Assembly: GCF_964355755.1 (NCBI RefSeq)
Contig: NC_092671.1
Span: 24,738,070 to 24,802,069, forward strand
Source of the DNA: Antedon mediterranea
Lineage: Eukaryota; Echinodermata; Crinoidea; Comatulida; Antedonidae
Direction of reading: 5' to 3'
Length of the DNA: 64,000 bases
Below are positions 13,001 through 22,561 of this stretch, piece by piece. Every line of letters begins with the position of its first letter. Within the stretch, counting starts at the first letter, position 1. Position numbers and translations under genes: made by a program. The notes under the pieces are model-generated. The model ran no database searches, had not been told where the DNA came from, and saw nothing but the letters and a program-made list of their open reading frames with translations.

Positions 13001-16000
13001 CATTTGGGACCACAGTCCCAATTCTGGACCACTTTTTAGTATACTTTTTTAGACCTGCTAGTGTTAAAAGATAGGACAGAATTTTTCAAAAGCCGGCGAG
13101 CAGTCTTAAAGTAACAAGTAAACTGAAATTGCATTTTCTCGAGAACTACTTGTCCAAAAAACTTCATTTTTGAACAAGAGGCAAGAGTTATAAGTTGTGA
13201 TTTGTAATTTTAAAACATAATTTGATTTAATGTGCACGTTTTTTGATGCGAGTAGTTTAAAAAACCTATTTCTTTTCAAATTCACTCGTTTGATTTTCGC
13301 GTTGCTGTTCTATTGTTAGTCAACTGAAGCTAATGTTAATTGAAAGGCTTGTTACATAACCATTACACCAAACTCGCATACACATGCTTGTAATGAAATT
13401 AGCCTATATCACAAACAGCATTAAGACACACACAAATATATATATATTTTTTTTTAACCGGAGAAATCTTATGTAGGAGAATTTTACAGTAGGCGGAGGT
13501 ATGCACTCTTGGAGTGGCTTTCTAGTTTTATTCTATTTTATGTCTTAAACACATGGCCAAGGATTACCATTGATAGTAATCACTGTTCTATCAGATAGGT
13601 GGTAATCACTGTTCTATCAGATAGGTGGTAATCCCCTGACACAGGGGCTGTTTTGTGAACCAGATAAGCAGGGTAACTCATCTCAAATGATGAACTGGGC
13701 ACTGTACTGTGTGCACTGGACTGGAGCAAGTCGGCCTTGAGCCAATATTGTTCGCTCTTTAGGTTCGGTAAATGGGCTGTATAAAAACTCAAATCTCAGA
13801 TCTGAGTTTTCTAGATCTAGAATGGAACTAGAAAACTCAGATCATCAAATGATTGGTTGGCTAGGCCTAAATGCTAAATTTTAAAAGGTAATGTGTACTG
13901 TATTTTCTTTATGATTTAAATCGTAGGCGCTGCAACTTACAATATTGTAGTATCCACACAATTTAAATAAGAGCAAGAAAACACAGTCTTATGAATCAAC
14001 ACTTTATTGTCTACTCTCTTTCTCAACCTCGTGTTTCAACCACCTGCCCTCAACGCCCACTCTAGTTCCCGTTACCACAATCTCCCCCTTGTAACAAATT
14101 ACATTCTTCAACGTACCTACTAGGATTCCTTACTACTCTACCTGACCTAGTTCTATACGGAACTTGGTCTACATCTCTTTGTATGAATCTATCTACATTT
14201 ACATGTTCTGGTTGTTCATTTTCAAAATCATCTATCAATACCTTATTCAATGGCGTCGCCCATTTCTTACAATCAGGGCTTACAATAGCCAGCCTTTCAA
14301 TATTATATGTTTTTCTATTACTCAACACAAAAGTCGCATTTCCCACCTTCTTAACTACTCGAAATGGCCCCATAAATGAACTACTACCCTTATGTACATA
14401 TCCAGTTTTCTTTACCTTTACATGCATTCCTTCCTGTACAACAGGTAATTTTACACTGTTATGATTATCAAAATATTTCTTTTGTTTCTCTTGTTTAACC
14501 CTTACTAGTTCTTTAAGTTTAGTTTTATCAACCACCACATCTGATGGCGGTGTCAATCCTTTTATATCTAACTGGTTTCTTAATTTTCGTCCATGTAACA
14601 GCAGTGCTGGTTCCACCTCTGTTGTTGAGTGTGGAGTGTTTCTATATACAAATAAAAATGACTGTACATATTGTTTAACTTCTTTCCCTTCTAATGATGC
14701 AGTTTGTATTGTTTGTTTTAACACTTTGTTAAATCTTTCTACTGCCCCATTACTCTGTGGGTGATAAATAGCAGAATGCAAATGCCTAATATCCCTTTGT
14801 TTCAGAAATTGTTTCATTTCGTAACTGACAAACTGAACTCCATGATCAGTTATCAATTCTAATGGGTAGCCCTCCCGAGCAAATACCCTCGACAGAAAAT
14901 CTATTACGACTTGTGTGGTAACTTTTGGTACAAAACATACCTCTGGCCACTTAGAATGGTAATCAATTAAAGTAATGGCAAATCTGCACTGGCTTGGTAG
15001 TAAGTCGCAGGGACCCACTATATCTAGTCCCAACTTTTCCCAGGGCATTGATGGGTATTCTATGGGTGTCATTGGAGCTTTTGAAATCTTTATCGTTTTA
15101 TCATGTTCTATACACACAATGCAATGTTTAATTATATTTTCTACCTGGGTATCCATTCTTGGCCACCAATACAATTGCCTTAATCTTTTCTTAGTTCTCA
15201 TTATCCCTTGGTGAGCCTCATGTGCCTTGTAAATTAAATGAACTGTTAGGGAGTCTGGTACCACCACCCTATCACCTCTGTAAACTCTATTTTCTAATAC
15301 TATTAATTCCTCCCGTACTTTATAATATGGCAGTATGTTGCTATCCAACATATCTTTCCTTTCTGGCCAACCAGACTCTATGTATTTAATCACTTTCTGT
15401 TGGGTTTCATCTTTATCTACCTCAGCCTTAAATTGTCCTAGGGTTATACAACACTCTTCTTCTATCTCTACTAAACATACCGCAGCAATGTCATTGTTCT
15501 GTTCCGAGGACCCCCCTTCATATTCCAATGGCAGACGAGATAATCCATCTGCCACAACATTATCAGAGCCTGGTTTGTATTCAACGGTGTAGTTATAATT
15601 TAGCAGCCTTGCACCCCATCTAGCTATACGCATAGGTCTGTGGCCATTCCCACTGGATGCTAACAGTGTTGTCAGTGCTTTGTGATCGGTTCGTAGTATA
15701 AAATGTCTACCCCATAGGTACGTATGAAATTTCTCAATTGAGTACACACATGCCAAGGCTTCACGTTCGCCTGTGGAATATTTTCTTTCTGCACATGTTA
15801 ACTTTCTTGATGTGAAAGCTATGGTTACTTCCTTCCCTTCGATTAGCTGGGTGAGAACCGCCCCTATTCCATACCCCGACCCATCTGTCGTCACAATTAC
15901 TTCCCTTTCTGGGTCAAACAAGGCAAGGGCTGGACATGTCACAATGCTCTGCTTAATCAATGCAAATGCCCCACTGGCCCTTTCACTCCAGTCAAATTCC

Positions 16001-19000
16001 TCCCCTAATTGAATATCCCTTAGTGGCTGTACAAGGGTTGCATAATTCTTGATAAATTTGGAATAGTATCCGGCTAAGCCCAGAAAGGATTTCACCTGCT
16101 CTTTATTTTCTGGAACCGGAGCGCATTTTATTGCTTTAACTAATTCTGGGTTTGGGTGAAGCCCCTCTGAATCTAATACATGGCCCAAAATTTTAACGCT
16201 AGTCACTCCAAACTCACACTTGTCATTGAGGCGCATTCCATACTCTTGAAGCCTATTGAGTACTGCCCTTAGAGCTGTATCATGGTCTGATTTAGTCCTG
16301 CCAAAAACAAAAATATCATCAATAAAGTACCCAATATTGGGAATTCCTTGCAGTATTATTGACATTAATTTTTGAAATGCGGTAGGAGCAGAAGCCAACC
16401 CAAAGCACACCTTTTTAAATCTGTACAAACCCTTGTGGGATACAAACGTTGTAAGGTCCCTACTATTTTCATGTAAATTTAACTGGTGATATGCAGACTT
16501 CAAATCTAATTTGCTAAACAATTTAGCACCTGACATGGTATCTAATAATTCATCAATTTTTGGTAAAGGGTGTTTTTCAATTACTATGGATTCATTTACT
16601 TTTCTCAAATCCACACAAAGTCGTATTCCACCATTTTTCTTCCAAACAACTACTAATGGAGACACCCAATCGGTTGCCCCCTTAACCCTTTCAATAACTC
16701 CTTCCTTCTCCAACCTATTCAACTCATTAGTAACTTTGTCCCGAACTGCCAGAGGCAGTCTTCTCAGTGCTTGCTGCACAGGTGGCACTTGGGAATTAAC
16801 CTTAACTGTATGCTCAAAACCTTTAATGTGTCCCAGATCAGAACCAAATAGATGGGGAAACTTATTTTTTACCCAACCCATATTGGTATCCTCACCCTCA
16901 CAGTTCTCAACTTTCATTGTCAAACATGACATAGTTGACCCATCAATTGTTAACGCTAGCCTTTGAATTAAATCTTTTCCCAAAATAGAACACCCTTGGT
17001 CTACTACTAAAAACTTTGCTGTAGCCATTTTTGACTTGTACTTAACCAATGCATTAAATTCCCCAACAATTTTAATTGTTTGTCTAGTATAAGTTAACAA
17101 ATTAACTCCACTTGGGTACAGTGCTTCCTGCACAAAATGTCTTTGAAACAGTTTCATACTTAATAGGGATACATCTGACGCTGTATCAACAACAAAAGGT
17201 AGGTTCACATTATTCACACGAATAGTCACTGAAACATTTGTCTTCCTCATGCACTCACCATTAGCTTCTCCATCGAAACACTGCATAACATTTGCATTAC
17301 CAACTTCCCGACACATGCGCTGAAAGTGGCCTACTCTTGAACACTGACGGCATACTCGACTCCTTGCTGGACATTCATCAGAATTTGCCAGGTGGCGTTG
17401 TGACCCGCATCGAAAACATCGTCTTTTTCCTTCCCCATTAGGACCATTGTTACGGTAGCTCCTTTTGTTCACATGTGTTTGTGCACACACTGGCATTGGT
17501 ACTGCATTGAGTTCATCAGGAATCTTTACCGCTATCCCCTCTATCGCTTTCCGTTCCTTCTCAGCTGCTTCGACCCTCTCTGCAATCTGAATAGCTTTGG
17601 TCAAGGTCAAGTCTTTCTCCATTAATAATCTTTCACGTACTCTTGTAGAGTTTGTTTTTTCTACAATCTGATCACGGATCATGTCGTCATGCAACCCAGC
17701 AAACTGGCACGTACTTGCTAAGTGTTTAAGAGCTAAAACAAACGTTTGAACGTTCTCACCTGGTTCATGAGATCGGCTACGAAACTTGTACCTCTCCGCT
17801 ACCACGTTAATTTTAGGTTCAAAATAGTCACCAAGTAATTGTAATGCTCTTGTAAATTCATCATTATCATCATCTGCTGCCTGCTGTGCACCTGGTATGG
17901 CAGCCGAAGTAGCCCTACTGTTCAAAACAGTGTAATAAATCCGTTGAGCTTCAGTACCTAACGACGCTATCAGGATAGCTTTGCGGCGGCCCGCCGACGC
18001 TCCCTCCAAGTCAGCAGCCGACAAGTAATTTTGAAATATTATTTTCCATGTTTTCCACTGAACAACGGGCGTGCCTGGAGATTCCAGAAATGGGTGTGGT
18101 TTACTCACTATGTTATAGTTCATCCTCGTCGCCAATTGTAGTATCCACACAATTTAAATAAGAGCAAGAAAACACAGTCTTATGAATCAACACTTTATTG
18201 TCTACTCTCTTTCTCAACCTCGTGTTTCAACCACCTGCCCTCAACGCCCACTCTAGTTCCCGTTACCACAAATATTAGTAAGAAAACGTATTATCAGTAT
18301 TAAAAATACTAATATTTAGAAAAAAACCTACCCTCTGATTAATAATGGAATGATCCAAATAACCAACCAACCAATCATTTGATTAATATCTGAGTTTTCT
18401 AGTTCCATTCTAGATCTAGAAAACTCAGATCTGAGATTTCTTGATCTAGAAAACTCAGATATATCTGAGATCTGAGTTTTCTAGATCTGAGTTTTCTAGA
18501 AACTCCTACCGCTCAGCCATTTGACTCGTTCCATTCATTAGAGTGTTTCTTTTAAAGGCCAGGTGCGGGCAAACAATTTCTAGTGATCATACATTCCAAT
18601 AATTATCGATCTATAGTTTTCCCTATGTGTCATAATTTTTAGGATTTTATTTGTGTTACACAAGCTTGTTGAAAATAAGCACTTTCTTATCAGTGGGGGG
18701 ATAGTTCAAATTACACAGTAAAATCTCTATTCTTTTGTACACAAATTTTGTAAATAGAGAGGCATTTTAAAAAGCTATGAAAAATAAACGGTGTGGTAAA
18801 AAATGTTATCAGATGACTAAATATAGGTAATATAACTTGAATATTACATTTCTGATATTTTTATTCAACTTCAGCTTTTTATTTTCATGCTATAGCAAAA
18901 ATTATCCACTGTATATCCATAATTTTTTTTCCCTGTCTAGGGAGTCACTAGGGAGTCAAAATATTTTTTATTTCAAATTTGTTTTTGAATGTGTCATTTT

Positions 19001-22000
19001 ATTGTCACATAATAGTTATTTTACCTGAAAAAATGTAATTTAAAGCGAAAAATACTTAAATTGTCTGTCAGACAATGGTTTTTGAGTTATAATAAAAAGT
19101 TTCTTTTCTCTAAGTTATTTATATCCATTACAGATGATCGTGCATTTGAAACAAGTGACTGTGTTACAGCTGATTTCTATTTTCTTCTATTAACTACAAA
19201 AAAATCTAAAAGTGGTATTTCCTTATTTTGTTCAACTTCAATTGGCTGATGACCTTGATCTTGTACAGGTGAACTTTATGCATGCAACTGAATACTCTCT
19301 AGAGACAACGAAGTGATTAAGGATAGATTTTATTGTAAATACTTTAATTATCGTGAGCTTTTTTTTAGTCCCTAATATTATCAATATTCTTTAAAATATC
19401 ATTTTTGTATTATCTTTGAAAATCTATAAATAAATTGATCATGATTAACGTATTCACAATTAGTGTGATGAGTACATGCGTTAGTTTCTGGATCAAAAAT
19501 TTCGAAAGACTAACATCAAAATATTTGTATGGATTCTGTAAGTAAATGCGGTGTTATTGATTGATTGTACGATTTTTAGTTGTATTTTGTGCACACTACC
19601 ATTTCGTAGTGTCTTCCTTGGCTTTTCTGTCATGGTCTTACCTCTAGAAACACCCATCAGTAGAGGACAACATTAAAACAAAATTATACAAATTTGTTTT
19701 TGGTATTTAGATTATTTTATTTTGTTTTCAGTTTGTTTTCGGTTCTTTATGGTTGTTTTTGGTTATTTTCGGTAATTAGACTGACCATGGATTAAGGAAT
19801 AGAAGGATATGCATCAGTTTGAGATCAAAGCTTGAACCATGACTCTAACCGACAGAGCGCGGATCGCCCACAATGTTACAAAATAAACACAGTTTAATTA
19901 ACCACCTTCGCGCGCTCTTATCTATACATAGCCAGCCAACCCCTGATCAGGGATCGCAGTTTTCATTCGATTACGCCCTGTGATTGGATGTGATGTGGAT
20001 GACATACATTACGTGTACAGCCCCATTAGAGAATGTGTTAATTTTTAGCCAAAGTTTTTCAAAACTGCGGGTAACCTCCTACTGTGACATGTGTTTATAT
20101 AAGTTTAACTTTGATAGGCAGGTCGTTAAACCTTTTGATCATCGCCGACTTCTGCTAGTTTTTGCCTGACCATTCCCTTGCATACTGAAGAATGCACCTT
20201 GTCGTCCTAATCAATCAAATTTACAAGAGAGCTAATAAAATCACAGGGTATAATAGGATTCAGGTCATTAATAAGGATTTTGACCAAAAATTCTAATGGG
20301 GATGTACACCTAATGTACTGTAACTGTCACGCCAAAATCGGTCCGGTCGGATCGATTTTGGTCGTAATCAAGCGCCAAAACTGGTCCGGTCAGATCGATT
20401 TTGGCGTTGAAACAGCCGCTAAAACAGGTCCGGCTAGGCCAAAACTGGTCCGGCCTTTAAAAATCGCTTATTTATTCTTTAAAATGTGTTAAGAAGCCTG
20501 CAAACAGTTCAAATTGTTAAAGTAAACTATGCTTAAAGTAAATATACTAAATATTACCGTACAAACGAAAAGAAATTATCGAAACACTAATTAAAGAAAC
20601 TCTAATCGGCTTTTGGGATATTCTACTGTTCAGTTCATTTAAAACTAATAGCGCCCCCTAGTAATTTTATATTATGTCTAAGAACCGAACGCCGATTTAT
20701 TCTTGCACATTTTTAATCTCTCCGTTTCGATAATTCTTTTTTTACGATTTACTCTAAGCATAGTTTACTTCTACCATTTGGACTTTTTTAAGGATAAATA
20801 AGCGATTTTGAAGGCCGGACCAGTTTTGGCCTAGCCGGACCTGTTTTAGCAGATGTTTCAGCGCCAAAATCGATCCGACCGGACCAGTTTTGGCCCCGGA
20901 CCAAATTTCGCGTTACATAATCACTAGCCAATCATCAGGCACTACAATTTAAATATAATCACATCGATAATTGAGGAGATTTATGAAGAAACCACTGCTT
21001 AGTCATACAGTATATTAAAAACAGGTTTGTTGTACGTGAGGCCACAGGACACGGTCAACATACATGGTCAAATGTATAATTTAATATTCTATAGATTAAC
21101 GCAATTTTCAATGACAGACGATGGCAGGCCAATATGATAAGGATGTGTAGAAAGCGACGACCTCAAATTGGACGACCCCAACGACCCAGGCGACCTCGAA
21201 TTGGGCGACCCATAACACGAAACCGACGACCCCTTTTGCCTAGCCTAGATGTGGTGTAACATCCCGAAGCCGAACATAGCCAAAGATCTTTCAACCATAC
21301 CTTATATAATACTCGCAAGCAATTGATTGAAAAAATACAGAAATATCGCCATTTGATACTACTGAATGTGTCGACACGAACAAACGAACAGATATGGAAC
21401 GCCAAGAGTGCATCATTTTAAAACTGCATTCGACATATTAAAAATAAATTAAAAAGAAATAAATATTATACATTACATACATGGTTAAACCATGGACGTA
21501 TAATTACATCTCGTCTTCTTATAACGAACACTATAGGCCTACCAAGCAGCGTGTTGCGAACATGTGCATGGGGAGGGCCATAAGAAAGCTTTACATTTCA
21601 CACATGCATTGTATACGGCCAAACCTTACCCGCCGCTGAAAAGGGGGACGTTTTGACCTGGTTTGCCATGTTTATGATATTTCGTGTGCTAATCATCGAG
21701 TCGAATGCAGTTTTAATGATGCACTCTTGGCGTTCCATATCTGTTCGTTTGTTCGTGTCGACACATTCAGTATCAAATGGCGATATTTCTGTATTTTTTC
21801 AATCAATTGCTTGCTTGCGATAAGGTATGGTTAAGATCTTTGGCTATGTTCGGCTTCGGGATGTTATACCACACTTAGGCCTAGGCTAGGCTAGGCTAGG
21901 GGTCGTCGGTTTCGTGTTATGAGTCGTCCAATTCTAGGTCGTCCAATTCGAGGTCGCCCGGGTCGTTGGGGTCGTCCAATTCGAGGTCGTCGCTTTCTAC

Positions 22001-22561
22001 ACACCCAATATGATAATTCAAATATAAAAATTGCATATTTTATTACTATTACCACTGCTACTCAAAATTACCAGTCGTATGAAAGTAAACTTGTCGTAGT
22101 CTGATTGTAAGCAGTATATTGTTGTTGTCAATTAAAGCATCGACGCAGACATGTCAATAGAACATTCAGACTGCCCATACGATTTCTACATGGCTATTTT
22201 TTGTTCTAAAAAATGTACCAGTTGATTCGCAGTGATCTACAGAGAGCCGCGGTTAGAGACACAGAGTTTAATAAGCGTGTTTGTTTGATTAGCAGCAGTG
22301 CTTTAGTATAGGCAAGCACGTTGGAAAATCGTTTGATGTCGCCATCGATGCATATCCTTCTTCTATTCTTTAATATATGAACTGACCAAAACGAATATAA
22401 TATATTGATAAAATGTTAATTTCTACAATACAAACCTTTGGACGTTCACCCTTTTCACCATTCACAGTGTATGGGACAAGCCACAACTTTATTTTAGACT
22501 GGTTTAGCTTCACACGAACCTGATGTTCCAATTCTTCTATACTTTGTTGTTGGTTCATCAT
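4037..22561 (-). CDS. NUB1: NUB1, NEDD8 ultimate buster 1 (complete, 10 coding exons)
   Basis: Adaptor that binds NEDD8, NEDD8 conjugates and FAT10 and delivers them to the 26S proteasome (known for the family). I read complement(join(4037..4188, 4847..5000, 5591..5780, 6353..6594, 7391..7575, 8438..8547, 10084..10267, 10724..10950, 12085..12320, 22436..22561)). All junctions are GT-AG and phases agree, giving 1806 bases, 601 aa plus TGA, about the length of vertebrate NUB1. In order: basic N-terminal region, ubiquitin-like domain (about 86-165), a helical middle with [18 protein letters not shown] and [16 protein letters not shown], three UBA domains, and an acidic tail with [14 protein letters not shown], typical of NUB1 ends. 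Start: a double ATG opens exon 1 at 22561. Intron 1 (10.1 kb) hosts a retrotransposon in the sense direction. The exact first-exon extent and UTRs are not resolved. Confidence 0.94.
4847..6594 (-). other. NUB1: NUB1 exons for the three UBA domains
   Basis: Exon 7 (6353..6594) encodes UBA1, with [20 protein letters not shown], followed by a highly charged Lys/Glu/Arg helix. Exon 8 (5591..5780) encodes UBA2, with [20 protein letters not shown]. Exon 9 (4847..5000) encodes UBA3, starting [16 protein letters not shown]; its usual MGF is LGF. In this family the UBA repeats bind NEDD8 or ubiquitin-like chains. Exons 7 and 8 join within a Trp codon, so one UBA per exon is nearly exact. Confidence 0.9.
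6707..6821. repeat. 23-bp tandem repeat, five copies, in NUB1 intron
   Basis: Five exact-length copies of TAGATGCTATTCTACTGGGC plus CGG; the last two have TATATG in place of TAGATG. A diverged single relative (GGTGCTATTTCACTGGGCCA) lies near 4631-4650 in another NUB1 intron. This suggests the unit came from a dispersed repeat. Confidence 0.92.
7011..7385. repeat. MITE family A, copy 1, abutting NUB1 exon 6
   Basis: The left end AGGCCCATTTACACTAGGG and right end ATAGTGTAAATGGGTC are inverted complements. The inner arms (GATAACGATCGACGATAA against TTGTCGATCGTTATC, and CAAATGACGTCATGAT against ATCATGACGTCATTTG) extend the foldback. About 375 bp, no coding frame. Relatives lie at 37906-38149 and 42713-42965. 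The right end overlaps the first intronic bases after NUB1 exon 6. Confidence 0.82.
9119..9280. repeat. Family B MITE fragment
   Basis: AGCTCTGTTTACCCTATCAA and the following GTGATGTGGCCAAATAT match the left half of the element at 2811-2970, and TATGGGCACATCACATTTTT provides the inverted counterpart. The outer right arm is missing or diverged. It lies in the NUB1 intron between exons 4 and 5. Confidence 0.55.
10724..12320 (-). other. NUB1: NUB1 exons for the ubiquitin-like domain
   Basis: Exon 2 (12085..12320) and exon 3 (10724..10950) join inside a Leu codon. Together they encode a beta-grasp ubiquitin-like fold: [12 protein letters not shown] opens it, [18 protein letters not shown] is the central helix, [19 protein letters not shown] follows, and SQVMVIIL is the last strand. 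In NUB1 this domain docks on the proteasome (family knowledge). Exon 3 continues into a helical Lys/Arg-rich segment. Confidence 0.88.
11787..11968. repeat. Possible family D repeat (AGTAG...CTACT ends)
   Basis: Contains GAGGACACCTTTGAGTCCCA and further on GTGTCCCCTTAAGGATGTCC. This resembles the clearer elements at 48296-48358 and 56323-56578, with an AGTAGT start and an ACTACTG finish. The similarity is by eye and weak. Confidence 0.3.
12852..13520. repeat. Dispersed CCTCCGCCAAGGAGGT-type repeat
   Basis: The left end has CCTCCGCCAAGGAGGTATAT followed by a GTTTGTTTGTTTGTT tract and GCAGGATTACTCAAAAAGT. The right end has GGCGGAGGTATGCACTCTTG. This opening and closing pattern is familiar from a repeat found in many marine animal genomes (recalled, not searched). 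It lies in NUB1 intron 1; no intact ORF. Confidence 0.7.
13575..13632. repeat. 26-bp direct tandem pair
   Basis: GTAATCACTGTTCTATCAGA plus TAGGTG occurs twice in direct succession, with a third start (GGTAATCCCC) after it. It is a small local duplication in NUB1 intron 1. Confidence 0.8.
13790..13945. repeat. Left half of palindromic element split by the LTR retrotransposon
   Basis: The arm at 13790-13860, with AGATCTGAGTTTTCTAGATC and AATGATTGGTTGG, is inverted-complementary to 18363-18440. The two halves bracket the retrotransposon at 13946-18270, which inserted into this older, roughly 400-bp foldback element. Confidence 0.8.
13941..13945. other. 5-bp target site duplication (AATAT), left copy
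   Basis: AATAT directly before the left LTR is repeated at 18271-18275 directly after the right LTR. A 5-bp duplication is what Ty3/gypsy integrases produce. Confidence 0.9.
13946..14079 (-). repeat. 3' LTR (134 bp)
   Basis: Identical to the copy at 18137-18270. On the minus strand it begins TGTGGTAACG and ends GATACTACA. Being at the downstream end of the minus-strand element, it is the 3' LTR. Confidence 0.96.
14062..18150 (-). CDS. Gag-Pol polyprotein of the LTR retrotransposon
   Basis: 1362 codons without a stop. Gag ends in two zinc knuckles ([16 protein letters not shown] about 245-260; [14 protein letters not shown] about 267-280). Protease has D-T-A-S at 322-325. Reverse transcriptase has [11 protein letters not shown] about 546-556 and the active site YFIDD at 608-612, with Ile where Val, Leu or Met is commoner. 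RNase H has [11 protein letters not shown] and TDHKAL. Integrase has a zinc-binding H977/H980/C1010/C1013 set and catalytic D1043, D1102, E1138, with exactly 35 residues between the last two. A GPF motif follows at about 1261. Gag and Pol are fused without frameshift. The first ATG is inside the 5' LTR; the ATG at 18123 (codon 10) is a likelier start. Confidence 0.96.
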   Translation of the reverse strand: MWILQLATRMNYNIVSKPHPFLESPGTPVVQWKTWKIIFQNYLSAADLEGASAGRRKAILIASLGTEAQRIYYTVLNSRATSAAIPGAQQAADDDNDEFTRALQLLGDYFEPKINVVAERYKFRSRSHEPGENVQTFVLALKHLASTCQFAGLHDDMIRDQIVEKTNSTRVRERLLMEKDLTLTKAIQIAERVEAAEKERKAIEGIAVKIPDELNAVPMPVCAQTHVNKRSYRNNGPNGEGKRRCFRCGSQRHLANSDECPARSRVCRQCSRVGHFQRMCREVGNANVMQCFDGEANGECMRKTNVSVTIRVNNVNLPFVVDTASDVSLLSMKLFQRHFVQEALYPSGVNLLTYTRQTIKIVGEFNALVKYKSKMATAKFLVVDQGCSILGKDLIQRLALTIDGSTMSCLTMKVENCEGEDTNMGWVKNKFPHLFGSDLGHIKGFEHTVKVNSQVPPVQQALRRLPLAVRDKVTNELNRLEKEGVIERVKGATDWVSPLVVVWKKNGGIRLCVDLRKVNESIVIEKHPLPKIDELLDTMSGAKLFSKLDLKSAYHQLNLHENSRDLTTFVSHKGLYRFKKVCFGLASAPTAFQKLMSIILQGIPNIGYFIDDIFVFGRTKSDHDTALRAVLNRLQEYGMRLNDKCEFGVTSVKILGHVLDSEGLHPNPELVKAIKCAPVPENKEQVKSFLGLAGYYSKFIKNYATLVQPLRDIQLGEEFDWSERASGAFALIKQSIVTCPALALFDPEREVIVTTDGSGYGIGAVLTQLIEGKEVTIAFTSRKLTCAERKYSTGEREALACVYSIEKFHTYLWGRHFILRTDHKALTTLLASSGNGHRPMRIARWGARLLNYNYTVEYKPGSDNVVADGLSRLPLEYEGGSSEQNNDIAAVCLVEIEEECCITLGQFKAEVDKDETQQKVIKYIESGWPERKDMLDSNILPYYKVREELIVLENRVYRGDRVVVPDSLTVHLIYKAHEAHQGIMRTKKRLRQLYWWPRMDTQVENIIKHCIVCIEHDKTIKISKAPMTPIEYPSMPWEKLGLDIVGPCDLLPSQCRFAITLIDYHSKWPEVCFVPKVTTQVVIDFLSRVFAREGYPLELITDHGVQFVSYEMKQFLKQRDIRHLHSAIYHPQSNGAVERFNKVLKQTIQTASLEGKEVKQYVQSFLFVYRNTPHSTTEVEPALLLHGRKLRNQLDIKGLTPPSDVVVDKTKLKELVRVKQEKQKKYFDNHNSVKLPVVQEGMHVKVKKTGYVHKGSSSFMGPFRVVKKVGNATFVLSNRKTYNIERLAIVSPDCKKWATPLNKVLIDDFENEQPEHVNVDRFIQRDVDQVPYRTRSGRVVRNPSRYVEECNLLQGGDCGNGN
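14080..14090 (-). promoter_or_regulatory. Polypurine tract of the LTR element
   Basis: On the minus strand AAGGGGGAGAT sits immediately before the 3' LTR, the usual place for the plus-strand DNA primer. Confidence 0.85.
18121..18134 (-). promoter_or_regulatory. Primer binding site, tRNA-Ser(GCT)-like
   Basis: On the minus strand TGGCGACGAGGATG begins two bases after the 5' LTR. It is complementary to CATCCTCGTCGCCA, which matches the 3' end of animal tRNA-Ser(GCT) as I recall it. The final ATG of this site is also the second in-frame ATG of gag-pol. Confidence 0.8.
18137..18270 (-). repeat. 5' LTR (134 bp)
   Basis: Identical to 13946-14079. Very short for an LTR. On the minus strand it supplies the promoter end of the element and contains the first ATG of the long reading frame. 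Confidence 0.96.
18271..18505. repeat. Right half of the palindromic element
   Basis: Begins with the second AATAT duplication. 18363-18440 mirrors 13790-13860. Further copies of AGATCTGAGTTTTCTAGATC-like palindromes run to about 18500, suggesting local repetition within the arm. Confidence 0.75.
18506..20324. other. NUB1 intron 1, nothing recognised
   Basis: AT-rich sequence without recognised exons or clear repeats. A GC-richer patch near 19850-19950 (AGAGCGCGGATCGCCCA) faintly recalls a primer-site/LTR junction, but nothing supports it. Confidence 0.45.
20325..20917. repeat. 593-bp foldback element with GGTCCGG motifs
   Basis: The left arm (CCAAAACTGGTCCGGTCAGA, CTAAAACAGGTCCGGCTAGG) is mirrored by the right (CCTAGCCGGACCTGTTTTAG). 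The inner segments AAAGTAAACTATGCTTAAAG and CTAAGCATAGTTTACTTCTA, and GAAATTATCGAAAC and GTTTCGATAATTC, also pair, so most of the element is one long hairpin. Ends TGTCACGCC / GGCGTGACA-like. No target duplication or ORF seen. Confidence 0.85.
21140..22006. mobile_element. 867-bp foldback transposon with 9-bp target duplication
   Basis: Near-perfect inverted arms of about 290 bp. The left begins GGATGTGTAGAAAGCGACGA and the right ends TCGTCGCTTTCTACACACCC. AATATGATA flanks it on both sides (21131-21139 and 22007-22015). A 9-bp duplication and long inverted repeats fit a non-autonomous Mutator-like element. Each arm contains repeated GGACGACC/GGTCGTCC units. No transposase frame. Confidence 0.85.

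Larger units (their letters stand above)
13946..18270 (-). mobile_element. Full-length Ty3/gypsy-type LTR retrotransposon
   Basis: A 4325-bp element on the minus strand with two 134-bp LTRs (13946-14079 and 18137-18270) that are identical by eye, TG...CA LTR ends, a primer binding site, a polypurine tract, a 5-bp target duplication and one uninterrupted gag-pol frame. Identical LTRs and an open frame mean very recent insertion, and the element may still be active. There is no envelope gene. It sits in the sense orientation in NUB1 intron 1, so NUB1 pre-mRNA carries it. The AHEAHQGI integrase motif and single-frame layout recall the Mag/K02A2.6-like branch, but clade assignment needs a tree. 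Confidence 0.96.

Noticed and set aside
16511-16966. 151-codon plus-strand frame
   Set aside because: Antisense to gag-pol of the LTR retrotransposon.
19860-19900. Primer-site/LTR-like junction (CGGATCGCCCACAATGTTAC)
   Set aside because: No second LTR, no polypurine tract and no coding remnants nearby.
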